A stretch of 11,840 nucleotides of DNA, taken from contig JAFCCK010000018.1 of the NCBI GenBank assembly GCA_017610245.1, positions 1 to 11,840 on the forward strand, read 5' to 3'. Positions 1-5,093 of the stretch are shown here, in pieces. Under the pieces are notes generated by a model, which ran no database searches, was not told the origin of the DNA, and saw nothing but the letters and a program-made list of their open reading frames with translations. The stretch is from Candidatus Iainarchaeum sp. GTDB lineage: Archaea; Iainarchaeota; Iainarchaeia; Iainarchaeales; GCA-2688035. The first letter of the stretch is position 1, and each line of letters opens with the position of its first letter. The translations under genes were made by a program, and so were the position numbers.

Positions 1-460
1 TAACATCTACTGCCCTTGGATTCATGAATTGGTAGTCGCCACTGCCACCGCTATCAAAGTTTTTTCCACCCAGGTTCCAGAGAAAGTTGAGTTGCTTGTC
101 ATAAATTAAGACGCGGTGCATCTCACTATCAACAACATAAATTCTGTCCTTTTCATCAACTGCAACGTCTATGACAGAAGCGGGATATTTGAAAGCGACT
201 ACATCCTCCTCTGGGTTTAAACACTGCCTGAAGCAGACAATGCCGCAGTCAATTCCCTCCTCACTTTCATCCTGCGCCCCATTTGAGCATAGTTGCACTG
301 CTGCAGGGGGAATAAGAAGGCCGGGAAAAAATACTACTAGGAGCACTGCCAGAATAATTGCTATTATTATCGGAATGAGTAGGAGGTTTCTTCCCCTTTT
401 CTCCTCCCTTTGAACAGCTTCACCCAACTGGCGTTTAATCAAATCTATTTCAGCAGGCAT
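1..460 (-). CDS. Membrane-anchored NHL-repeat (beta-propeller) protein, C-terminus beyond window
   Basis: The reading frame opens at an ATG (460-458) and stays open to the left edge, giving the first 153 residues of a longer protein. Residues 1-24 are charged and probably cytoplasmic, residues 25-46 form one strongly hydrophobic membrane helix, and the rest would lie outside the cell. Residues 58-80 carry four cysteines in a CSNG-x2-D...GIDCG-x2-C-x3-C arrangement. This resembles a Cys motif of the type C-x-NG-x2-D-x2-E-x-GxDCGG-x-C that recurs in secreted proteins, and it probably forms disulfides. Residues 90-122 match an NHL repeat (YP-x3-DVAVD-x4-IYVVDSEMHRVLIYD), and residues 138-153 (GGSGDYQFMNPRAVDV) begin the next one, so a multi-bladed propeller is expected. 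A GGGTGA ribosome site (473-468) lies 7 bases before the ATG, and a TATA-like box lies upstream. Such propellers usually bind ligands or proteins; no specific function can be read here. Confidence 0.8.
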   Translation of the reverse strand, partial: MPAEIDLIKRQLGEAVQREEKRGRNLLLIPIIIAIILAVLLVVFFPGLLIPPAAVQLCSNGAQDESEEGIDCGIVCFRQCLNPEEDVVAFKYPASVIDVAVDEKDRIYVVDSEMHRVLIYDKQLNFLWNLGGKNFDSGGSGDYQFMNPRAVDV

Positions 461-498
461 ACTCTATTCACCCAATGCCTAAAATAGAGTTTAAATAG

Positions 499-514
499 TA
501 TTTATACCTTTTGC
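499..514 (-). promoter_or_regulatory. Archaeal TATA/BRE-like promoter for the NHL protein gene
   Basis: On the minus strand GGTATAAATA (508-499) is preceded by an A-rich BRE-like stretch (GCAAAAGG). A start site about 25 bases downstream would fall near 478, giving a leader of about 18 bases that contains the GGGTGA ribosome site. The promoter lies just past the stop codon of the radical SAM gene, so the propeller gene is probably transcribed separately. Confidence 0.5.
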
Positions 515-519
515 TGTCG

Positions 520-1530
520 CTATTTGAATAATTCTTTACGGTATTTTTTTGGGTTAGCCAAGGGGTCCAAAGCGTAAAGGTCTTGGTTGCAGATTAAAGC
601 GGAAAACCTGCTTCCCGACATACATTTCCTTACATATTTACATTCATGGCAGGGCTCTGCAATAAATTCCAATGCGTGCATTCTGCGCATGAAAGAGGAT
701 TTCCAGCAATCCATTATCGAATCCTTTAAGGCGTTTCCAAGCGGCAAATCAAGGAAATAGCTTGGCTTTATGTTCAGGGAAGAATCGATAAAGAGGGAGC
801 TGTGCCCGTCCTCACGCAAACCACCCAGTGCAACCTCTTTCACTTTTTCTGGAGAATAGCAGCAGAAGGGCAAAGCATTTTCAATTAGAGTATGCTTCCC
901 CTTCTCCTTTCCCTTGTTGAATCCGAGGATTTTTTCAACCGCTTTTGCGATGTCAGCGCTTGAAACGGGATTGGTGATTAGCGGGTTAGAAATGGGCCTC
1001 AGCAAAACCCACTGGGAAACAGGCAAGTTCTCTATCAGTGAATGGAATTGAGCAAGCTGGGAAATGTTTTCTTTGGAAAGAATGGTTGCTGCCCTAACAA
1101 AGACCCCCTGCTCTGAGAGCTGCTCTATTGCATGCAGCTTTTTTTCAAAAAAATTTCTTTTCCCACACAACTTTGCCTCATTGCTTTCATTGAATGCGTG
1201 AAGTGACACAAGTATGTCATCCAGGCAGCTGGAGAGCTCGCTTACCTTCGCTTCGGAGAGGAGTGAAGCGTTTGTGTTAAGGGAGGCGAAAAGGCCATGT
1301 TGCTTTGCGAAGGAAACAAGCTCTGGAAGGTCTTGCCTGAGTAATGGCTCTCCCCCAGTAAACCTAACCCTATCAATTCCCTCCGAAGCGATTTTCTTTA
1401 TGGTTTTTTTCAATTGTTTTTTACTGGGCAAGCCCCTTTCCAAAAAATTTTTTGTGAAACAGAATTCGCAGTAGTAATTGCATTCCCCAGTTGTTTCGAT
1501 TGAAACCTCGAATGGCTTCGGCAACCTCAT
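520..1530 (-). CDS. Radical SAM protein with SPASM/twitch-like C-terminus, putative peptide maturase
   Basis: This 336-residue protein has the radical SAM signature C17-x3-C21-x2-C24 (CNYYCEFC), which binds the 4Fe-4S cluster that cleaves S-adenosylmethionine. A GGEP motif at 59-62 follows, then a TIM-barrel-like pattern with LNTNASL and VSLHAF. The C-terminal region carries C294-x2-C297-x5-C303 (CHECKYVRKC) and C314, typical of a SPASM or twitch domain holding an auxiliary cluster. Where SPASM proteins often read Pro-Cys ahead of a LGN segment, this one reads Pro-Ser (256-257), so the auxiliary site may be reduced. Extra cysteines lie at 223-224. The gene begins 31 bases after a 73-residue peptide gene on the same strand, the usual setting of a peptide-modifying radical SAM enzyme. 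It does not look like canonical HxsC, though it could fill that role beside the HxsB-like enzyme at 5094-6452. The ATG at 1530 has no clear ribosome site. Confidence 0.85.
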   Translation of the reverse strand: MRLPKPFEVSIETTGECNYYCEFCFTKNFLERGLPSKKQLKKTIKKIASEGIDRVRFTGGEPLLRQDLPELVSFAKQHGLFASLNTNASLLSEAKVSELSSCLDDILVSLHAFNESNEAKLCGKRNFFEKKLHAIEQLSEQGVFVRAATILSKENISQLAQFHSLIENLPVSQWVLLRPISNPLITNPVSSADIAKAVEKILGFNKGKEKGKHTLIENALPFCCYSPEKVKEVALGGLREDGHSSLFIDSSLNIKPSYFLDLPLGNALKDSIMDCWKSSFMRRMHALEFIAEPCHECKYVRKCMSGSRFSALICNQDLYALDPLANPKKYRKELFK

Positions 1531-1561
1531 AAGAAAAAGAGTTGATTAAAGTTAATAAAAA
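1531..1561 (-). other. T-rich gap between peptide gene and radical SAM gene
   Basis: On the minus strand this 31-base spacer is rich in T (TTTTTATTAACTTT, then CTCTTTTTC) and has no ribosome site. Archaeal RNA polymerase stops at oligo-T on the non-template strand. The spacer may therefore cause partial termination, leaving more transcript of the small peptide than of its enzyme. This reading is inference from base composition alone. Confidence 0.3.
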
Positions 1562-1783
1562 TCAATACGAGGCATGCGTTGGCTTGGGAGGCGGAGGCAC
1601 AGCACTCAAGTGAGTGTGGCTATGCAGTGTTTCCGCTGCAACCTCCTTTAGCTTAGAGGAAGCGATTGCCGCACTTGCAAGAATCGCTCCCAGCGAAAGG
1701 ACAGAATGCTTTGTTATTCTCCCAGTTTCCTCACTAAGGTAAGCGGAAATCGTTTTCTTAATCTCTGGGATTTTTTCCCTCAT
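1562..1783 (-). CDS. Putative RiPP precursor peptide with His-Xaa-Ser tail (HxsA-like)
   Basis: A 73-residue peptide. Residues 1-25 are a charged, helical leader-like segment with a YLSEETGRITKHSVLSLG stretch. From memory, this resembles leaders of other archaeal and bacterial His/Ser-rich peptides encoded beside radical SAM enzymes (acidic-x-G-basic-I-S/T-K-x-S-x-L-x-LG). Residues 29-43 are Leu/Ala/Ser-rich and weakly hydrophobic. The last 20 residues change character: HSHTHLS, a Pro-rich linker VPPPPKP, then THASY at the end. They hold four histidines and two His-Xaa-Ser triplets (HLS, HAS), the hallmark of HxsA-type substrates, though without the long repeats of bacterial HxsA. The gene has its own strong TATA box and directly precedes a radical SAM/SPASM gene. 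An HxsB-like maturase with two HxsD-like proteins lies further upstream. Function as a modified peptide is inferred; an ordinary small membrane-associated protein remains possible. Confidence 0.7.
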   Translation of the reverse strand: MREKIPEIKKTISAYLSEETGRITKHSVLSLGAILASAAIASSKLKEVAAETLHSHTHLSAVPPPPKPTHASY

Positions 1784-1810
1784 GTAACTGTTATAATAAA
1801 CAATTTCGTG

Positions 1811-1819
1811 TTTTATAAA
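1811..1819 (-). promoter_or_regulatory. TATA box for the small peptide/radical SAM operon
   Basis: The minus strand reads TTTATAAAA (1819-1811), close to the archaeal TATA consensus, preceded by AAAGG. A start site about 25 bases downstream falls near 1788, only about 5 bases before the ATG at 1783. There is no ribosome site in between, so the mRNA is likely leaderless or nearly so. Confidence 0.6.
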
Positions 1820-1825
1820 CCTTTG

Positions 1826-1855
1826 GTTGCAAGAAAAAGAAAAAAAGAGGGGGGG
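1826..1855 (-). terminator. T-rich terminator after the repeat-protein gene
   Basis: A few bases past the stop codon at 1859 the minus strand runs through a C-run and then two T-tracts (CTCTTTTTTTCTTTTTCTTG). Oligo-T on the non-template strand is the archaeal intrinsic termination signal. It separates the large secreted-protein gene from the peptide gene promoter immediately downstream. Confidence 0.6.
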
Positions 1856-1858
1856 AGT

Positions 1859-3934
1859 TCACTCCCCTGCGAAGAAGCTCCACCATGGCTTTTCAATTCT
1901 TTCCACTGTACCTGTTTCAGCATTGATTTCTGCTCTAACCTGCATTTTCGCTGGAATTATTATAAGGATTCTTACATCCTTTTCTCCCTCTACGCTGTAC
2001 ATTGGCTTGTCTTCCTTCACATCCAGAACTGTTTCCTTGATGGTTACTCCTCTAATGGCCTCGTGCATCCTTTCCACTGCTTTTGAGGGCATTACCCTCA
2101 TTTGCTTTTTGACTCTCTCTGTTTTTATGTAGATGTTTTTCTCTTCGATTTCCAGTTCCTTCTCCACCTTGGCTTCAATGTTACGATGCCTAATCCTTAT
2201 CTCTCTTCTTTCCGGGTAATGTAGGATATTCACATCAACACTGCCTGCCTCTGTTTCCACTTCGACCTCAACGCTTGGCTCAAGCTCTTCCTCGAATTCC
2301 CTGATTACTGAACCATCGTCAGTTTCAATCTCTGCCCTGATTCCCCTCACTGCTCCTCCAATTGAAAGTTTCTTTATTTTTGCGCTCTTCAGTTCCGGCA
2401 GTACGTATTCACTGGCATTGTAAATCGTAAATACCGCTGTCTCATTGTCAATGTAGAGGAGCCTTATTGTTACATCCTCTATTGTCTTGCTCTGTCCCTG
2501 CTCTAGCAGGAAACCCTCTGCTTCATCTTTGAATGTGAATGTTCCAACTGCAACAATGCTTGTCTTCGTGCATTCTAACGTTTCGGTTTCGTTGATTATT
2601 TCCTCTGTGTCCTCGCACTTTGTTTCTATTGCCTCAAGGAAAATCTTCACTGGAAACTTTTCGAGTTCGGCTGTTTCCCCGACTGAAAGTTTTGCCTTTT
2701 CCCTGGCTTCCTTTGGATGCGCGATCACTTTTATTGTTCCCTTCCCAATCACTATGGGAATGGGCTTCCCCATCGAAGCAGAGAAAACAGCTGCTTCATC
2801 CAAAAGCTCGTCCAGGTGCAGTTTCACCCCAAAAACATTTATGCTGACCCCTTGGCGCATATAGTAGATAGTAACTACACTTGCCATCCTCTGTGAACTG
2901 CGCAGATTTTCCACTGAGATTTTTGCAATGGGCACTCCTGGATATTCCTTGCATTCACCATCTTCTTCACACTTCACTGTTGACTCACTTTCAGTTATTT
3001 CAAGCAATGTTACTGCAATCCTGTCAAGCACCATTGCCTTCTCCCCTACTGAAAGCTTGAATGTTTGTCCCTGCAGGGTTTCTCCGCCTGGGAGGGTTAC
3101 CGCGCAGCCTCCAACCCGCTTCCACCCTGGCGGGATATCACAAGGGGTTGAAAATGCTTCGCATTCGCCTTCCTCGTTCACTGCATAGACAATTACTTGA
3201 ATGCATACTAGCGGCTCTTCCTCTGATTCATCGCTTGTGAAAACCACTGAATCATCATCTATCTCCAGGACAGTTATCTGGATGTTGCTTCCCTTGATTT
3301 TTACTGATTCACCTGCTTCCAGGAAGACCCTGTACTTTGCACTCTCACTTACGACAGTAACTTTTGCCTTTGGGTCTGCACCGATGCACTTCACTGCAAC
3401 TCCATTTAGCTCGTCTTCATCACTAGCACACTTAAACTGTGTAATGCCCTCGAGCACAACCTGTTCCCCTGAGTCAAATACTGCAATGTCCCATTTTTCG
3501 AGCTTGAAGTTGTCGCCGACCTCAACCTTCACTATGTCCCTGTCGGGGAGCTTTACGCATTGGTAAGCTGGACAGCCCTGCTTGTTGTAGGTTGTCTGCA
3601 CTGAGCCGCCTTTTCTCCTGCAGGATGCTTCATACTCCGGGCTTGGGTAAGCAAGAAGCGGGCACTCAATCTCCGTTTCCGTTACAGCCTTACTGATTAT
3701 CATGGCTGGTGCATTGTACTTGATCTGGTTAATTGTTCCACGGCGGATTGTGGACCCTTCGTTGATTAATTCTGGCGCTTCTGTCTCAATCTCATCGTCC
3801 TCTGTCGGTAGGCCTTCATTAGGCTCAACCGTTGCAACTAGGTCATCATTTATTACAACTGTATCATTCGCTGCTGCAATGCCTGCTATGAAAAGCATTG
3901 CAAGCAAAACTATTAGCAAACTTTTCTTTCGCAC
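1859..3934 (-). CDS. Secreted protein with three beta-rich repeats
   Basis: A 691-residue protein with a clear signal peptide (basic MRKK, hydrophobic core 5-20, cleavage likely after Ala21-Ala22). An acidic linker follows, then a Cys motif at 90-126 (ECPLLAYPSP ... GCPAYQC) of a style common in DPANN secreted proteins. Residues about 137-508 contain three copies of a roughly 100-residue beta-rich unit. Each opens with VGxxxxLEKxxV-like strands (VGDNFKLEKWDI, LSVGEKAMVLDRI, LSVGETAELEKFPV), carries a loop with paired cysteines, and ends near an AVF/VVF strand. Residues 515-691 are highly charged, with long Glu-rich strands, and end in a region resembling PepSY-like tails (YSVEGEKDVRILIIIPAKM ... 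ETGTVERI) and a PWWSFF terminus. No catalytic motif is visible and there is no late membrane anchor. The start is GTG with a perfect GGAGGTG (3947-3941) 6 bases ahead. It follows the membrane regulator gene and has its own promoter with candidate operators. Its function is unknown, and it is probably envelope-associated. Confidence 0.8.
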   Translation of the reverse strand: MRKKSLLIVLLAMLFIAGIAAANDTVVINDDLVATVEPNEGLPTEDDEIETEAPELINEGSTIRRGTINQIKYNAPAMIISKAVTETEIECPLLAYPSPEYEASCRRKGGSVQTTYNKQGCPAYQCVKLPDRDIVKVEVGDNFKLEKWDIAVFDSGEQVVLEGITQFKCASDEDELNGVAVKCIGADPKAKVTVVSESAKYRVFLEAGESVKIKGSNIQITVLEIDDDSVVFTSDESEEEPLVCIQVIVYAVNEEGECEAFSTPCDIPPGWKRVGGCAVTLPGGETLQGQTFKLSVGEKAMVLDRIAVTLLEITESESTVKCEEDGECKEYPGVPIAKISVENLRSSQRMASVVTIYYMRQGVSINVFGVKLHLDELLDEAAVFSASMGKPIPIVIGKGTIKVIAHPKEAREKAKLSVGETAELEKFPVKIFLEAIETKCEDTEEIINETETLECTKTSIVAVGTFTFKDEAEGFLLEQGQSKTIEDVTIRLLYIDNETAVFTIYNASEYVLPELKSAKIKKLSIGGAVRGIRAEIETDDGSVIREFEEELEPSVEVEVETEAGSVDVNILHYPERREIRIRHRNIEAKVEKELEIEEKNIYIKTERVKKQMRVMPSKAVERMHEAIRGVTIKETVLDVKEDKPMYSVEGEKDVRILIIIPAKMQVRAEINAETGTVERIEKPWWSFFAGE

Positions 3935-3940
3935 TATTTA

Positions 3941-3947
3941 CACCTCC
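3941..3947 (-). promoter_or_regulatory. Strong ribosome binding site GGAGGTG that fixes a GTG start
   Basis: GGAGGTG on the minus strand, complementary to the archaeal 16S rRNA 3' end, lies 6 bases before the GTG at 3934-3932. It supports GTG rather than a later ATG as the start; the signal peptide also begins there. Confidence 0.75.
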
Positions 3948-3985
3948 AAATTGGATGTTTTTCTGGGAATATTGCGCTGGAACGC

Positions 3986-3994
3986 TTTATATAT
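3986..3994 (-). promoter_or_regulatory. TATA box for the secreted repeat-protein gene
   Basis: ATATATAAA on the minus strand (3994-3986) is a strong archaeal TATA match, about 55 bases before the start codon. The predicted start site near 3965 leaves a leader of about 30 bases that includes the GGAGGTG site. The box is flanked by GTTCCA-type elements: two upstream at 4001-4020 and one immediately downstream at 3978-3985. Confidence 0.6.
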
Positions 3995-4000
3995 GTTCAG

Positions 4001-4020
4001 TGGAACAAGATGGAACAAGA
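4001..4020. repeat. Tandem 10-bp repeat upstream of the TATA box, candidate operator
   Basis: TGGAACAAGA occurs twice in perfect tandem on the plus strand, which is one helical turn apart, just upstream of the TATA box of the secreted repeat-protein gene. A related TGGAACGC lies at 3978-3985 on the other side of the TATA box. The same octamer recurs at 5022-5029 upstream of the regulator gene. A dimeric or stacking regulator such as the winged-helix protein next door could bind here; this is inference. Confidence 0.5.
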
Positions 4021-4033
4021 AATTTTGAGAAAA

Positions 4034-4954
4034 TTAGTGCAATTGCTCCTTAAAGGACTCGCTTAGAAATATCTTGTTCGTGTTTCCCACGGGCTTTGAT
4101 TCAACAATGTCCTTTTGCTGTAGCGCCTTGAGCGTTCGGCTCAGCGTTGCCTTTGGCATTGCAATTTCAACCTGCAGGCTCCGTTGTGAAATGCCGTCCT
4201 TTTGCAACAGCTTCTCAACAATCCTCCTCTCGTTGTCGCTCAGCAGCTGCATTACCTTCTCCCTGCTTTCACCACTATCCCTTCTTCCTTTCGGCTCTTT
4301 TGTTGCCTGCAGGAAAATTAGTACAATTGCCCCAGCCAACACAATCATTATAGCAAGTGCGAACATCAAGGGGAACTCATCGGCAGCATCTTCATCTTCA
4401 ATACCGCCTCCAAAAACGTAGTTTGCTTCAAACAGCGCAATGCTGCCAGGAGCAATGCCCTGCTTTCTCCACTCAACAACAGCCCTGTTGTCGGCTGCAT
4501 ACATTATTCCCAGGGGCTGGGTTTCCTGCAGCATTGCATTTTCCGGCAAATACAATTCAACCGAAAGCTCGCTGTAGGTGTGCAGAGGCACAAATTCAAG
4601 GTAGAATTGCCAATCACCGCTGCTTTTTCTTTCGGTCAAAGCAGGGGTCTCGAATTCAACTGTAAGGGAATAGATCTTTGTCCTTGCCCTTGGGACAATC
4701 TCAAGGGCATCACCTGACTGGGCAACCTCAAGGCTCCCCTCGCTGTCATATGCGCTTATATTTTGCATCTCCTCTAAAGCTTTCAACTGAAGGGATTCAA
4801 CCTCTGTTGAATCAAAAAGGAGGAGCATTTGCACCGCGCTGTTGCCATTCTCGCTGATTGACAACCTCACTGTTGCGAATTCAATCTGCTGCGAGAACGC
4901 TACTGGAATGAGAAAGAGAAACGCAAGCAGCAGAACAAAAGCTTTTGCTTTCAT
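4034..4954 (-). CDS. Membrane-anchored winged-helix transcriptional regulator with extracytoplasmic domain
   Basis: A 306-residue protein with three parts. Residues 1-21 are a signal peptide or N-terminal helix (hydrophobic core ending PVAFSQ). Residues 22-190 are a beta-rich extracytoplasmic domain, and residues 195-215 are a membrane helix. A basic linker follows, and residues 235-300 form a MarR/ArsR-like winged helix (LSDNERRIVEKLL, then SQRSLQVEIAMPKATLSRTLKALQQKDIVESKPVG with a typical recognition helix and wing). This layout is common in archaea and suggests direct signalling from the cell surface to a DNA-binding domain. The gene directly precedes the secreted repeat-protein gene. Repeated GTTCCA elements in both promoter regions fit control of itself and its neighbour, though no binding data exist. 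The ATG at 4954 has only a weak AGGT nearby, so a short leader or leaderless mRNA is likely. The signal itself is unknown. Confidence 0.85.
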   Translation of the reverse strand: MKAKAFVLLLAFLFLIPVAFSQQIEFATVRLSISENGNSAVQMLLLFDSTEVESLQLKALEEMQNISAYDSEGSLEVAQSGDALEIVPRARTKIYSLTVEFETPALTERKSSGDWQFYLEFVPLHTYSELSVELYLPENAMLQETQPLGIMYAADNRAVVEWRKQGIAPGSIALFEANYVFGGGIEDEDAADEFPLMFALAIMIVLAGAIVLIFLQATKEPKGRRDSGESREKVMQLLSDNERRIVEKLLQKDGISQRSLQVEIAMPKATLSRTLKALQQKDIVESKPVGNTNKIFLSESFKEQLH

Positions 4955-4974
4955 AAACCTAATTATTATTTACT

Positions 4975-4995
4975 TCTTTATAATAATATTTAATT
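4975..4995 (-). promoter_or_regulatory. AT-rich promoter region of the membrane regulator gene
   Basis: The minus strand contains AATTAAATATTATTATAAAG, with overlapping TATA-like boxes 20-40 bases before the ATG at 4954. Initiation about 25 bases downstream would give a very short leader. The shared octamer at 5022-5029 lies about 30 bases further upstream, where an activator or repressor could act. Confidence 0.4.
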
Positions 4996-5021
4996 TGGGT
5001 TCGGTGTTGTTTCAACTGCTT

Positions 5022-5029
5022 TGGAACGC
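5022..5029. promoter_or_regulatory. TGGAACGC octamer shared with the downstream promoter
   Basis: This 8-mer is identical to 3978-3985 next to the secreted repeat-protein TATA box, and shares TGGAAC with the tandem repeat at 4001-4020. Its place upstream of the regulator gene fits autoregulation. A chance match is quite possible for eight bases. Confidence 0.3.
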
Positions 5030-5092
5030 CTGACAGCAGGTCTTGTTGGCGAGCCGCCGGCTGATGCGCCAGCCCGTGAGAATCCCCTTTAG
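5022..5092. other. GC-rich intergenic island, possible structured RNA or tnpB/IS605-type end relic
   Basis: Between the hxsB-like gene and the regulator promoter lies a segment far richer in G+C than the AT-rich promoter sequence beside it. On the plus strand it can fold: TGGCG (near 5048) pairs with CGCCA (near 5068), and AGCC pairs with GGCT inside, leaving a GATG bulge; CCTG/CAGG makes a small hairpin before it. The plus-strand end reads GTGAGAATCCCC, which recalls the right ends of some IS200/IS605-type tnpB elements. A short plus-strand frame closes at the TAG directly after it. No tRNA, box C/D or H/ACA RNA can be made to fit. It could also be the 3' end of the hxsB-like transcript. Confidence 0.3.
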
Positions 5093-5093
5093 A

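Noticed and set aside
1562..1783. Bacteriocin or holin-like small membrane peptide
   Set aside because: The middle segment is only weakly hydrophobic and contains Ser and Lys, and the His/Ser/Pro tail next to a radical SAM/SPASM gene fits a modified peptide better. It is kept as a fallback.
1706..2132. Two overlapping plus-strand open frames across the peptide promoter
   Set aside because: They lie opposite the peptide gene, the terminator and the 3' end of the secreted-protein gene, and show no ribosome site or protein-like composition.
5022..5092. tRNA, box H/ACA or box C/D RNA in the GC-rich island
   Set aside because: On the minus strand a short hairpin is followed by ACA and on the plus strand a CTGATG resembles a C' box. 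The hairpin (about 25 bases) is too small for an H/ACA unit, no full C and D box set is present, and no cloverleaf or proper T-loop can be drawn.
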